The notes beneath the pieces are model-generated. The model saw only the letters and a list, made by a program, of their open reading frames with translations, was not told the origin of the DNA and ran no database searches. The position numbers and the translations under genes are program-made. Shown here one piece after another: positions 32,018 to 44,121 of a stretch of 64,000 nt of DNA (position 1 is the stretch's first letter; each line of letters opens with the position of its first letter). The stretch lies in NCBI GenBank assembly GCA_032158125.1, contig JASKOT010000038.1, forward strand, positions 1 to 64,000, given 5' to 3'. Source of the DNA: Papiliotrema nemorosa. Lineage: Eukaryota > Basidiomycota > Tremellomycetes > Tremellales > Rhynchogastremaceae.

Positions 32018-35000
32018 CTACACCGCCCAATCAGACGAATCCTCTCCATCGGCAATGAAAGGTCGGTCCAGCGCCGCTACTGATCCTTCACACAAAGGAC
32101 ACGCGTGCGCGACCAGCTCGTCCAGCTCTGCCCTCGCAGCTTCAGCACGCACATCATCTTGGTCCTTTTCCTTTTTCGATTTTGTCTTTTTGCCCACTCC
32201 GACGCCCACTGTGACCGCTTGAGCCAGCGCATCGGGAATGATCATCTCTCGTAGGCGATCTCCCGCCGCAATGAGTTTATTCCGCCCTGTCACGCCCAGC
32301 AGCAGATCTGTGGCCGTTGACCCTGTCGTGACCTGTTTCGAGCCGGATACCTCGCGACCATGACGTGGTGTACTTGATCCAGATAATGCCCCCGAAAATG
32401 AGGATGATAGAAGAGCTCGGGCTTGGTCATTTGACTTTGAGACCAGCTCATTCTGCAGATGAAGGATCCGCCTCAGCGTCGGAGCTGGCAGGTACTCCAT
32501 AGCCTGCGGTCAGTCCAGTTTGTGAAGGGAAACTCACCATTGAGATGAGGCAATCTGCGTGGAACATGTGTTGACAAGGGAATACGTAGAATTGACGGGT
32601 TGTCAAACCAACGCCGCATTTCCAGCATTTGTCGGCCACTTCAATGGTGACAAAGCGGTTGGCGAGACCTTCAATATCTCGTTTTATGGAGGCTGCAGAG
32701 GCAGTCGCTTCGTCCATCTCTGCCTTGAGTTCTTCTATCCTTGCCGAGTAGTCCTCCAATGCGTTGCAGATTTCCGCCTTAAAGTCGTCAATGACGACAA
32801 AGTCTGGGAAGAACGGCAAGATGTCTTCAATCTTGACCAGATCGGTCGACTCTAGAAACTTCATCGCCCTGGAGTCAGCTACGACTGATGCAATGACACA
32901 CCGCTTGATGTCCTTCTGCTCAGTCACCACGTAGCGGGCAATCTTCAACCAGAGTTTCTTGCGTAATATATCGTCATCCTCTGGCCGATCGGCGTTGATC
33001 TTGGCCAACTCCAAGTCGCCCTTCTCCAGTGCGAGATCGACACTGCTCTCGTAAAGACCCAGTTTCGAGTATATGTGCACGCAAGGTTGAACCCTGCCGT
33101 GGGCTTTACATAATCTCAAGGCGTAATCCAGATCATAATATGGCCGTTCGGTGAGCGGGTCGTCCGGACAAGCAGTCAAGAAGCGCAGCAGAGATCCATC
33201 ATCCGGATCTGGATTGGCAACGTAGAGTGTCAATAGAAGATTGTAAATGATGGTGTCTGTCGACGACTGGTCAAAAATGACACTGTTGAGATACCGCACC
33301 GCTTGGTTGGACTCGACCTTTTCCGCTCGATTTTGCTGTTGCAACAATGCAGGGACCAGCCGCCGTGCAGAAAGGGTTGGCCTTCGCAGCCACGAGTCGA
33401 CCGTCTCTTTAGGCGCATGACGCATGAGTATAGAAGCGAATCGATAATACAGGTCAAGAGAGTCCTGACATCAGCATGAACTGGCAAGGCAACATACCTG
33501 GCGATTCAGTGTATCGATTGCCTTGGACCATTGCTCCTCTGTGATCCAATGCTCGACCACCTTGCCGTGATCTTTGTTCAGATTGGCGTAAAATAGGTAC
33601 AAGTCGTTCCTCCCGTGAGATAGAATGAGCTCATATACAACCTTGGGCTCGAAATCAGCCTAGAGGTCAGCTTGTTCAGCAGCGGAAGCTTACCTGATAG
33701 GTTGTCATAAAGTTCCGCATGTCCTCCTCCATCATCTCCCTCTCGATGGTCAGGCTCTCCACATCTGATACAGCAGATTCGGCTGCTACGATATCCTCAA
33801 GAGTATTACACTTGCTCAAGTAGATCTCTACCAGCCATGTCGCAAGCATCATACGCTGCGTCCTCTCCTTTTGATCAGCGCGACTACATATGAGCAAATC
33901 ACCTTTCTATCCAGCAGATCCAACCGATCCGAGAGGTATATCCTCAAGGCATCTCGCTCCTCGGCATCCACAAACCGCAACGCGACATACTCGAAGCTCC
34001 GACTGCATTTGGCATAACACTGAGCAGCGGGTATGAACCGGCCTTGATCAAACAGCCAATCCCCCTGTCGCGACAATACAATGTCTTTCTGGGCGGGGGA
34101 CTACAGTCAGCGCCGTCATCGGAGTTCTCACCTTGACGTGTCTCAGAGCATCACCAAACTCCCCCTTGTCCAGCTTGGCTCGCCAGACATCTCGATCCTC
34201 ATTGCGCACCAAGACCTCTAATATCGATCTATCCGTGAAAATCCAAAAAGTCCGCGACACGGGATCTGCAGCGAGTCCCAAGACCCGTTCGTCCCCCGAC
34301 TAGAGGTCAGCGGAGTAGAGATCACTACCAACCAATGCAATCTTTTCGTCAAAGACGACCTTTTCTGTCTCCCTCGAAATTCCCACCATCTTATCGTGGT
34401 ACAACAGGATCCAATGCCATTGTGAGATGGCAACACCGATGGGTATTGCGAGTTGAGCAGTGGTGGGAGCGCGAACAAATGTCTGACCAGCATCCGAGGC
34501 TGAATCCGGGTAGGGTATGAGCGCTGGTCTCGCCAAAACCTCTGGCACCGGCGTTGAGGATAATTGCGAGGTGTATAGACCCACACCTAGGATCAGGGTA
34601 GCTCGGTCTGTATAACTCACCTGTGATCCAGGCCATGGCTGCGGGAGGTGGCAAAGAGCTTGCCGATTGATCCGGCGTCGATGGCAGGTAGGTCTTCAAT
34701 AGGGACACTGGCGGATCTCCGGGCAGTTCTTGAAATTCTGGCGTTACCAGAGCGACCTCGAATTACTCACTGGGTGCACCCTCCCTGACCGGTGCGAAAA
34801 GCTCTTCTGCCCAGCCTCCGCCTTTCCCTCCCGCAGTCGTGGAAGCCACGTCGCCCTGAACCTCGTACATCCTCTCTTTGGTCGTAAAGATCACCCAAGC
34901 TCTCTTGGGCCCATTTTTGCTGCTCTTGCTACCGCTCGACGACCAAAAGCCAAACGACAATCCAGTGATAGGCTTCTGCTCGGAAAGGGAGTACAATATT

Positions 35001-35886
35001 TGCAGATCCTTTTCTAACGGCTTGCTCATCGAGATTGAAACAGACTTGAAGATATCGTCTTGTGGGGGCAGTGGGAGTGACATGATGGACCCGGTGGAAG
35101 TACCGAGAAGCACATCGGTGGCAGGTGGAGTGATGAGATCAGACTTGGCGCCTTCGGAAGATGCAGTCGTCTCGGGACCCGAGATGGGCGACCACGCTAC
35201 AGAGGTGATGGTCTGACGCAACCTCAACGGCCTGGGTCGACGAGACTGTACAGCCGAATTGCCGGGCGAGATGGGCAGATAGAATGTATCGCCCGAGGTG
35301 GTAGTGATTAAGAGATGTCTAGCCGTAGGATCTGCATAGAGGCGATCTGTTGTCGGCAGGTCTCTGCCGACCTGTGGATTGCCCTTTTCTGGAGCAGGTC
35401 GAGGCAGATCAATCGTTACGAGCTCGTCTGGCTTGTTGAGATCAATGATGATGACGGATAGAGGCTCCACAGCAAGGAATAGAATGTTGTTTGCGGTAAT
35501 CAGATGCAGTATGGACGAGGGCGGGGTGTATTGCACGAGCGACAGGGCGAAAAGTGGAGGAAGTCCAGCGTTGGCTACCCGGGTCGAGGGTATGAAACCC
35601 GTCTCGAGCTGCGTTTTAGCATTCTGATCTTCTTATGCGGTCAGTCTTACCGCTTGTACCATTCCAGATTCTTCCGGTACCGTCTCGTCCTCGTCGACTT
35701 CATACCCTTCATACTCGACGGTGGAGAGATCGGCTGAACCCTGTGCGTAGACTGAGGGGTTTGAAGGCCTATAGGCTCCGCTGGAGGAATACCTTGGCGG
35801 TATCGACGGTCCAGCTGCATGCTCCACGACTTTGTGGTCAGCTGTAGACGAGGAATTCGCAACTCACAGTCATCGAGCGTGGACAT
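32018..35886 (-). CDS. VPS18: Vps18 (HOPS/CORVET RING subunit)
   Basis: Vps18/Pep3/Dor homologue, a core subunit of the HOPS and CORVET tethers for fusion at endosomes and the vacuole. Exon 1 (ATG 35886) encodes only MSTLDD. The N-terminal half is a beta-propeller region (QYTPPSSILHLITANNILFLAVE, DRLYADPTARHLLITTTSGD, ITSVAWSPISG). The middle is alpha-solenoid (clathrin-heavy-chain-type repeats: YYDLDYALRLCKAHGRVQPCVHIYSKLGLYESSVDLALEKGD). A coiled segment (YSARIEELKAEMDEATA) leads to the RING, CWKCGVGL...FPCQHMFHADCL, completed after an insert of about 110 residues by HACPLCEG. The insert (GSSTPRHGREVSGSK, a Lys-rich KKTKSKKEKD stretch) looks disordered. At least eight short introns are required. 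Confidence 0.92.
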
Positions 35887-36329
35887 GGTCGTCGAGGGTT
35901 ATACAGACCTCCTCGAGCGTCATGCAACTTGTCAATACACCTCATAGCGTGCCTAATAAACCACACCGCCCGATCGCGAGCCTAAATCTTTACTCCGGCA
36001 ATTCCCGGCTGTCGGGTGAGTCCGAGGCTTCGGAAATTGAGAGTCGAGCTGCAAATAACCTCTATAATGGGCTCGTGACGAGATCTCTAGGTCCTCATCG
36101 TTTATGCACATAGCGAGATGCTCCGTAGCATCCAGAAGGCATATGCAGGACCAACGTGATCGAGCGAACTCGACATTTCGAACCCGGAAGGAATCGGCGT
36201 GACTGGACAGCACACACGATCAGTTGCTCGACGATGAGCGAAGCTCGCCGGAGTCGGGCGACTCAGCTATATAATGGTTCAAGCCCTTGCGGGAAGGTGA
36301 GCGAGACCAGAACATCTACAGACCTCCAA
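35887..36329. promoter_or_regulatory. Bidirectional promoter, VPS18 / MFS transporter
   Basis: About 440 bp between divergent starts. An ATG at 36234 begins a short frame (MSEARRSRATQLYNG) that could be an N-terminal exon of the transporter. Confidence 0.45.
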
Positions 36330-38278
36330 ATGTCGGCCACGCCTACTCTAACGCCTGCGCATCACGATGTATCACCACCCTTTCCCCCTTTAAAGCCATC
36401 GTCGACTGCTCGGTCAGCCCAGCTCGCAGCTAAGGCACTCGAAGATTTCGCTGGCTCACCCGAAAACCCGCGGAATTGGCCAAAGTCCAAGAAGTGGACT
36501 GTCAGCTTGACTGTGGCCTTGACGGGCTTTATATCGACTTGCGGAAGTTCAATTGGTGTTCCTGGTATACACGCCGTGCGGGATGAATTTGGGATCGGCA
36601 ACGAAAAAATCGGCGTCCTCATTACGACTTTCTACGTTCTAGGACTTGGGTGAGTTTCAAGCGAAGTGTTTTGCCTAATCGTAGCTGTGGTCCTTTCCTC
36701 TTTGCGCCGATCGCCGAATTGTATGGGCGCCAGACGGCGTATCTGACCAGTCTGGTCCCCTACGTCTTCTTCAGCCTCGGAACCGCATTGGCGCCCAAGT
36801 AAGCCTGAGCGAAAAAAGCAAAGCTCACGGTGCAGTATGCAGACCCTTGTGGTGCTCCGATTGTAGGTCCCGATCTCTCGCGTGACTGACAAGTAGTATC
36901 TGCGGCATCGGCGGTTCAAGCGGCCCGGCATTGGGCGTAGCAACAATCGCCGACATGTTCCCGCCTGAAGAACGCGGACTACCGATTAGCATATACGCCT
37001 TAGGCCCTATGGTGAGTGTTGATCTCGCGCGAAAGCTGACTATAGTCTGGACCGATCCTAGGATCCATGATAGGGTATTGGCTGCTTTACGGCGGATGGA
37101 GATGGTTGTTTTGGACCATTACGATTCTTGCAGCCATCAACTTGCTTCTGTTTATTCTCTTCACACAAGAGACTTATGCTCCGTAAGCCAAAGCGGCCAT
37201 ATCGCGTTGACGTCAGGACTATCGAGAAAGTTTTGCGATACCGTGTGGAACACCCAGTCACCGAAGCCTCCTCGCTCATCGACCACCTATCCCCCAAGCG
37301 TATCATTCATAATTTGGGCTGGATGCGAGTCATGGTGTCGGCCAAAGACGCCAAGGAAGCCTTTGGACGCGCATTCTCTCGACCGCCACGACTATTGTTC
37401 AACAATCCTGTCTGCTTCATATTCTCATTATACTACGCCTATATCTATGGTGAGCTCACTTTCGGAATGTGCTAACATCAGCCATCATCTATCTCTTCCT
37501 CGTCAGCGTTCCTCTACTCTTTGGCTCTGCGCCATTCGCCAGACCGGGACTCTTCTCATATCATTGGTCTCAATCGATTCTACCGCTATCATATCTTGGT
37601 CTCGGTAGGTTAAGACTTGGGTCGAGGAGTTGATTGCAGCCATCGGGTTCGGAATCTCGGCGACAATCGCAGCCAACTCACAAGACCGCATTTACAGGTA
37701 TCTCACACAGCGCAATGGCGGAGCGGGTCAGCCCGAGTATAGAGTAGGTAACACGGGTGCGAGCTTTCCGACTCATGGGTAGCTTGTTTTGACTCAGATT
37801 GGCATGTGCATCATGCCCATCGGCCTGCTCATCTTCGTACGAGATCCTAAAACGGCCATGAATCCCACTGACGACAGGGATGGACAGCTCATGCCCAGAC
37901 ACACTGGATCGGCCCGCAGATCGGCATGAGCTTAGTTGCCCTCGGTCTGATGCTGCCATTCAATAGCATCCAAACATTCCTCATCGACAGTTTCTTCCCG
38001 TACTCTGCTGCCGCAATCGCGGCTGCTACGGCTGTAAGCAATCTTGACCATTCAATGCTCATGATAGTCTCGATCTATATTCGCCTGTATCCTGCCCGAA
38101 TTTAGCGCAGACATGTTTGCGCATCTGGGCTGGGGATGGGGTGGCACGCTGCTTGCGTTGGTAGCGTTAATAGCGATACCTGCCCCTGCAATCGCAAGTC
38201 AGCACCGGGTTTTGTCGCTGACGACAGATGTTCAAGTACGGAAAGGCCCTTCGAGAGAAGTTTCAGTTTGAAGGATGA
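36330..38278 (+). CDS. MFS transporter, DHA1 drug/polyamine antiporter type
   Basis: Twelve-helix proton antiporter of the DHA1 family, probably in the plasma membrane. ATG at 36330 (MSATPTLTPAHHD) opens a cytosolic N-terminus, with PENPRNWPKSKKW just before helix 1, a hallmark of fungal DHA1 proteins. Seen in order: VSLTVALTGFISTCGSS, PIAELYGRQTAYL (motif A region), FICGIGGSSGPALGVATIADMFPPEERG, motif C GPILGSMIGYWLLYGGWRW, and the TITILAAINLLLFILFTQETY helix. After the central loop come the C-terminal helices and a terminal MFKYGKALREKFQFEG. Many short introns (nine or more) split it. The substrate cannot be inferred. A start at 36234 with one more intron is possible. Confidence 0.85.
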
Positions 38279-38590
38279 GAGATGTATTCAGTAGACCGCT
38301 GATTACACCTGCACGACATACACATCGTCCTGCTCATCACATTGAGCATCGCTCCGGGATGCGCTCGTACGGACATGTCCACGTGGCAACGCCCTGCATG
38401 GTACCACACTCGTCTCAGGTTTTTACCCCTGGCGGTCAGTCGTCATTGCGTAGATGCTCAAAGTCCTCCGGGTCGGAGTCTGAGTTAGTGATCGAAGTGT
38501 CATTCTCCGTTGCGCGCTTGCCCATTGTAGCTTTCAGGTATAATTCTTCCACTCCGCGACTATAATTCTTCACAAAGCACTGTCACTGCT

Positions 38591-39772
38591 TCAATATGAC
38601 TCGTAAAGGGTAGAACGGCCACTCGTAGTTCGACATGAAGGATGAACGCCTTCCCAATCCCAATCCTCATCATTTTCATCTCCTCGATTGATCCACATAC
38701 TCGTTCGATGATCCGTTAGATGATCCAATTCGACCGTGTCTCGATCGCCACGAGTTGTACAAGTGACAGTTTTATTGTTCGCGTCTGAACGGACCTCAGT
38801 AAACGCATTTACCTTGAACTGCAACACGTATTGTTCCTCGGCCCAAGCGAGCAGCTCCTTTCCCGATACCCGCCACCTCCTGGGCTTTTCCGTGTGCTCT
38901 GTGTCAAGCCTCCGACGAGTACTTGATCGGTTCTGAGTGACATCAGGAGTCGGTTGGCTTCGCGGTGGCTTCACCACGTCCGGGTGCTTTGTGCCCTTTC
39001 TTTGCTTCTTGTGACTGTTCACATCGGTTGGTTGGGAGGCGGAAGCTCGTGACACAGAATGCTTTGCATTCTTGCCGTCTCGTCCGGAGGACTTGCAAGA
39101 GCTGCAAGGACAACCTGTTTGTGGTGGCCAGCTATCAATATGGGTTCCAGGTGTTCTCGGAAAGAAATCTGTACGTCCACTCCGAGGAGTGGACATGCTT
39201 GCCCGTCTCCTTTGAGGAGGATAGGTGTTTGCGTTCATTGCAGCGGAAGGCGTGTTTGCAAATTCGCGAGTATGATATATCTTAGGGGATATGTGACCTA
39301 TAGAGCCGTTCGGCTCGGGGATCCCACTCATGCTGTATGTCCTGGCTCGAGGCATAGTTCCCGCCGTTGTGGGATGTGTGACGAATGAAGGACTTGTGAA
39401 CACGGGCGGGCCCCCGGGACTCGGAAGCTTGGACTGCGACGTGGTGAAGTAGTATGGACCACCGAGAGTGGCCCAATCTGGTGGTGTTGATACGTTTGCA
39501 CCATTCCTGTTGTGGGCTCTTGTATCGTGCGAGCCGTATGAACCGCTTGATAGCCTTTGAGAGGGGTGCGAAGCAGGTGGAGTCGACCGTAGGTCGAACG
39601 AACGCCATTTTGGTTCGCCGCTCGGTAAAGGGGATGGCCTTATTGGTAACCTATGATAGGCACTGCTTCGGCAAGTGGGATCATTGAAAGCCCGTCCAAT
39701 ATGTGGGACATAGCTAGGGTCGTTTGGGTTGTTTTCGCTGGCGATGACCGACTCAGCGTGAGTGTGAGCAGC
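38591..39772 (-). CDS. Hypothetical basic protein, N-terminus unresolved
   Basis: Not recognised. A single reading frame is open on the minus strand from 39772 to the stop at 38591 (about 390 codons) and reads as protein throughout (NPNDPSYVPHIGRAFNDP, TPPDWATLGGPYYFTTSQSK). It has no ATG upstream of 39355 (MPRARTYSMSG), so either translation starts there or a first exon lies beyond 39772. Features are Ser/Pro/Arg-rich sequence, a Cys cluster TGCPCSSCKSSG, a basic stretch (HKKQRKGTKHPD) and a C-terminal domain-like part, RRWRVSGKELLAWAEEQYVLQF to VTCTTRGDRDTVELDHL, with an acidic ending. The basic composition fits a nuclear protein, but this is a guess. Confidence 0.6.
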   Translation of the reverse strand, partial: AAHTHAESVIASENNPNDPSYVPHIGRAFNDPTCRSSAYHRLPIRPSPLPSGEPKWRSFDLRSTPPASHPSQRLSSGSYGSHDTRAHNRNGANVSTPPDWATLGGPYYFTTSQSKLPSPGGPPVFTSPSFVTHPTTAGTMPRARTYSMSGIPEPNGSIGHISPKIYHTREFANTPSAAMNANTYPPQRRRASMSTPRSGRTDFFPRTPGTHIDSWPPQTGCPCSSCKSSGRDGKNAKHSVSRASASQPTDVNSHKKQRKGTKHPDVVKPPRSQPTPDVTQNRSSTRRRLDTEHTEKPRRWRVSGKELLAWAEEQYVLQFKVNAFTEVRSDANNKTVTCTTRGDRDTVELDHLTDHRTSMWINRGDENDEDWDWEGVHPSCRTTSGRSTLYESY

Positions 39773-40349
39773 TTATATCTCTGTCCAGTTGAGAGACCGC
39801 ATCGGAGGTGAAAGGTATGACGCCCATTTGTCAGCCTCTGGTCTCCTTCCCTAACTCTCTCGATCTCGCTTCATCCAAGCTGTCGCAATCAAGGATGATC
39901 CTTTCAGGAGTTTTGATATGAGGGTGATAGGCAATCTCAAGAGGTATCCTCCATGCGTCAATCCGTCTCGTCCGATGCTTGGCGTTTCATCAGTCCGCCC
40001 AAAACCGTGCGCGTTACACGCACAAAGGTCAGACTCCTGGACTTTTGCGCCGTACGACTGGCTCCCTCCATTCACGCTGGACTAACCAGACATATCATTC
40101 TCGGTCTGTACGGCATGATGGAACCGGCATCTTGTGACTACATGGCTGGCGGGCGTAGCCGATACTATATGTGTGCTTGATGTGCCATGTGAACTTGAGA
40201 GGTGCCTTCATCTGCGAGACTGATCAGTAGTGAAGGGTCAGCTTTCCGCCCTGTCCGCGTTGTGTGCGCCTTCAAGCGTACGACGCACACGACAACAGAT
40301 TACATGCCGATCACAAGTCCATACACTGCAACAAGCACTATCCGTAAGA
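39773..40349. other. Intergenic region
   Basis: About 580 bp between two minus-strand genes. It may hold a short first exon for the hypothetical gene at 38591-39772 (an ATG near 39827 opens MGVIPFTSDAVSQL but does not join in phase with an obvious intron). Confidence 0.4.
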
Positions 40350-41985
40350 TCACTGCAATCGACCAAGATTTCTTGAAGATGCCAAACTCTTTCCAAATCC
40401 AGCCCGGGGTATGAGACCGACGGCTCCTTTGCCCGCTTTGGGCGATAGATATGCTGGGATGACTCCATCTGCTGACTGACCATGAGTATCCGGCAAGCGT
40501 CCATATGTTATACTTACGTTCATGACTGGGTCCCAGTTAAAGGTGGGCTTTACGCCTAGCAATTTCCTCTTCTTCTTCTTCTCCGGCTCCTTTTCTTCTA
40601 GAACCTTCTCGACACGTAAGGTTTGTTCGCATTTCTCTCGCAGAGGGGCTTTGGGCTTCACCTTGAGTGGCTTGTCCCCTTCGGGTCGATATGGAGCATC
40701 TTGATCTTCGCTACCGTCCCGCGAGCGTTTCTGGGGCTATGATCAGCCGACAAATCTCATCCAGACTCACAGATATCGCTTTCGCCCGCTTTGGAGGGCT
40801 TATCACCTCTTCATCGCTGTGTTCCACAGGCTTGACCGTTTTCATCTTGGCTGGCTTGGGTGGTTCGAAGACTGTCGATGATTTTGCCAGTTTCAAAGCC
40901 TGCAACTCCTCCTTGATATCAGCTAATCGCGTGAGCCAGCTCACCTCCACACCGACGAGTCGAGCTCGCTCCAAAGCAGCATCCTTGACCTTTGTCTTTA
41001 GGGCCTTTTCACGCTCTTTGCTCAACTGCAACTCCTCCTGAAGATCTGACAGCTCGTCCGTCTTCCTCTCCAGCGCCGTTTTGGTCTCACGCAAAGATTT
41101 CTGCAGCTCGCGCTTTTCCTGATCCGTGCTTCCCTTCTGCGCATTGCTCATTGCTTCTTCCAAATCGGTTTTAAGCTCTTTCTCTCTCGCCGTAGACGCC
41201 TTTAGCTTAGTCTCCAAGGTCGAAAGTTTGGCTTTTAGAGCTTGAACTTCCTGCTGAACCGATTCTACCTCTTCTTGAGCGGCAGTGGAGCTCAACTTGT
41301 CGGCTTTGATCTGCGCTGCGCGTTGATGTTCAAGAGACGTGTTTGCTTCCTCCAATTTGGCCTACATGTCAACACGAATCCTCTCCGCTTCTTTACCTCG
41401 AGGTCGGCAAGATGGAAATCCTTCTCTGCCAGTTCCATCTCCAAATCTGCTTCCTTTGCTTGGAATAGACTGATCTTGTGATCTCGCATGACTATCATAA
41501 GCCATACGATCAAACAACCTAGCTAGGCCCGCTCACCTCGGGCTGATTCGGCCTGTAACAACCGTTGTTCCATCTCGACCGACTGCATTTGTTCGGTCGC
41601 TATAGCTAATACAGCTTTCCGCTGAGCGATCTCGCTAATAAGGTTGAGCTACCATCAGCGTCATATCGTCGTCGGTCCTTACCTCTTGCCTCATTGCCTC
41701 TCCCTCAGCTTTCAACTGACCCAGCTCGGCGTCTTTCGCATCCACTCGTCTCTTATAGATATCTACCTGAGATATCTGCGACCTAAGAGACGAGATCACC
41801 TGCTCCATCTGAGCAAGTTTCGCAGTGTGTCTTCGATCCATGGCATGTTTCTCCCTGACAAGTTGATCGATCTGTTGCGATTGGTATTCTAATCTAGCTC
41901 GCTGTCCCGGTGGTGTCGGCGGTCGCTCCTGCTCGATCATTTCATCATCGCGATAAACTGCTGATTCCACAGCCCCTCGTGACAT
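40350..41985 (-). CDS. Long coiled-coil protein with RKLLG / FNWDP tail
   Basis: Predominantly coiled coil. The ATG at 41985 (MSRGAVESAVY) is followed by a short leader with PPTPPG, then heptad-rich helices from about residue 30 (YQSQQIDQLVREKHAMDRR) through DHKISLFQAKEADLEMEL to KDAALERARLVGV, about 400 residues in all. The C-terminal part carries PPKRAKAISKRSRDGSED (nuclear-type basic), a Lys-rich KKKKRKLLG motif and FNWDPVMN, then YLSPKAGKGAVGLIPRAGFGKSL. Introns lie near 41335-41370, 41480-41540, 41650-41695, 40730-40770 and 40475-40516. The RKLLG-type tail resembles that of coiled-coil cytoskeletal or chromosome-segregation proteins, but I cannot name the family. Confidence 0.7.
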
Positions 41986-42218
41986 GGTCCTTGGCAAGAA
42001 GTACTATAGAAGGCTAATGCAGTTCACGGAATTGAATCTTTTAAGAGGGTTGGTTTGTTGACATCTCAAGAACAACAAGGAGCCCCGCATCGTGTGCCAT
42101 TCCCACCTATGGTATTATACAGTAAATTCTCTTCGTGTCATACATATGCATGCTTCCACATAGCTCCAGCACTGATACATAATGGACTGGCACACCTGAT
42201 CTACACCGATTGGTACGA

Positions 42219-44121
42219 TCAATTTTCTCCCGACTCGTCGTCACTGTCGTGTTGGCGGCGATTTCTGGTGGGCAGCCGAACATTTTGCGCGGCGAAAAGT
42301 CGCGTGAGCTCTGTCGTGGGTATAACCCCAGGGAAGCGCTTTGCCGAACTGCGTGTCAGGACAAGCACACCATTATAGCATACAGACTCACTATACGGTG
42401 ACGGGATCGCTAAAGACCTCTGCCAACACACTTGCACTATCGCTGGAAGGCAGTGATCCCATGAATCTGATGTCAGAGACCGCTCTACGTGTTCAGACTC
42501 ACGATGTAATATTGGTCAGGGTGAATCTCAGTGTGAAGACTCCCTCGGTGCGAATGCCCAGATCATGGGCGAAGAAGAACAGTCCAGTCTCTCCATTCTC
42601 ATCCTGCAGTCTTTGGCAGATGGTCGTGAGGGATCCAACGAGTACTCGAGAGTAGTTTGCGGTACCCGTAGCGGGGAGAGGACTTGCAGGAGCCTCGGGC
42701 GTGGAGGGAAAGCCGTACGAGGACTCTGATGTGGCGTAATACTGGTCGTGTCGGGGAGTCGAGAAGGGGGACCCCATCCAACCACCGGATGTGGCTGGTC
42801 GGGACGACATGCCTCCCGCGGTTCTCGGTCGATCGGTCCAGCCTGAGCTGCTCAATGGTCGGTACTCCCCGTGTGGGTGATGCGTGTAATCTACCGAATC
42901 CGAAGACCACGAGACGCGATGTTGCTGCGGCACTGACGGAGACTCATGTGTAGAGGAGGACATCGGGGCGTCGCGCATAGCAGGTAAGGTTAGGGTCGAT
43001 GAGGACGTGGTGTCCGTGGGCGCTGTCACGCTGGCAAGCGATGGCAGGGTCAAAGAGGATCTAGGTCTGACCAGAGTATTGGAAGTGGGAAATGGCGATG
43101 GTGCGGTCAATGGGCGCATGGGAGGTAGGTGAGGTTCCTGCCCGCCAACAGTGAAGCTTCGAGTCCGAGGAAACTTTGGCCGATCTGCGGGGTAGGCGGG
43201 AACGGGGAGGGGTTCAGGTAAGACTTCTTCGGCTAGAGTGTTTCGAGTGAGAGGAGAAGTTCTGGGGGAGAATGGAGGTGGAGGAAGTGGGTTTGCTGGA
43301 ATATGAGTGAGAGTTGACCGACCGAGATGTGCAACTTACAAATGGTCCGCCACCCGCCCATGAATCCGCCTCCGTGACCTGTAGGCGGTCGTGATGTCGC
43401 TGTGCCAGGTCGAGAAGAGCTTGCTATGGGCACATCATAATCTCCAGATGCATTCCGCGGGACTTGAGACCCAGGATGCATGACGACGTTGCGTTGTTGT
43501 AGACCGTCCGCAGACCAAAGGTCTACAAGCAGCACCAAGAATTGTATTCCAACATGGCTTCGTGTGAGCTCATGTCACCAGTCATCACCTCGTCTGCCAC
43601 TTACAGAGGATCGACAAGCTGTCCTGAAGACTTTCGAACCCAAAGGCGGAGAATCGGAGGAGGTGACAGGGGGCGACGATCCTGATATGAGCATGCAGCG
43701 TCTCACCTTCCTACCTTGTCCCCGAAGCCACACGCTCGAGCTCTCTGAGGCTGTTGGATGATCTGCAATTCATAGTGCCTGTCATTAGCGGAGTCCTTCA
43801 GGTTCGCTTGTGAACTCACCAGTCTGAGGAAGAGTCGGATCCTACTACACTGGACCTCAATGCAAAAACCGTCTCCCCATCATCGCCCTCCCTGTTACCT
43901 GCGCGCGACATTTGGACCCGAGAGCGAGGTGAATGGTCTCCGCCTGCATAATGAGATTCACCAAGCGCCGAGAGACGTTGCGGAGAGCCTATTCGACGTG
44001 GTGGGAGTCGAGGGATGTCGGCAAGATTACCCTCAATCTCATCGGGCTGTCTTCTCCTCTTGGCCGGTCTCGCGGCATCTCCTTCCGCCGGTTCCCAGCC
44101 CGAGCCGGGCGGCTGGGACAT
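42219..44121 (-). CDS. Velvet-domain regulator (VelB/VosA class)
   Basis: Fungal velvet family DNA-binding factor linking development and secondary metabolism. ATG at 44121; the N-terminal ~100 residues are basic and disordered (RPAKRRRQPDE). The velvet domain starts WHYELQIIQQPQRARACGFGDKDRRPLSPPPILRLWV, continues FLVLLVDLWSADGLQQRN, and is then interrupted by a Ser/Pro/Gly-rich insert of over 200 residues. It resumes YSRVLVGSLTTICQRLQDENGETGLFFFAHDLGIRTEGVFTLRFTL and ends FPGVIPTTELTRLFAAQNVRLPTRN with an acidic tail. A long insert splitting the domain is typical of VelB. Introns lie near 43800-43840, 43697-43729, 43545-43600, 42466-42503 and 42350-42392. Confidence 0.9.
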
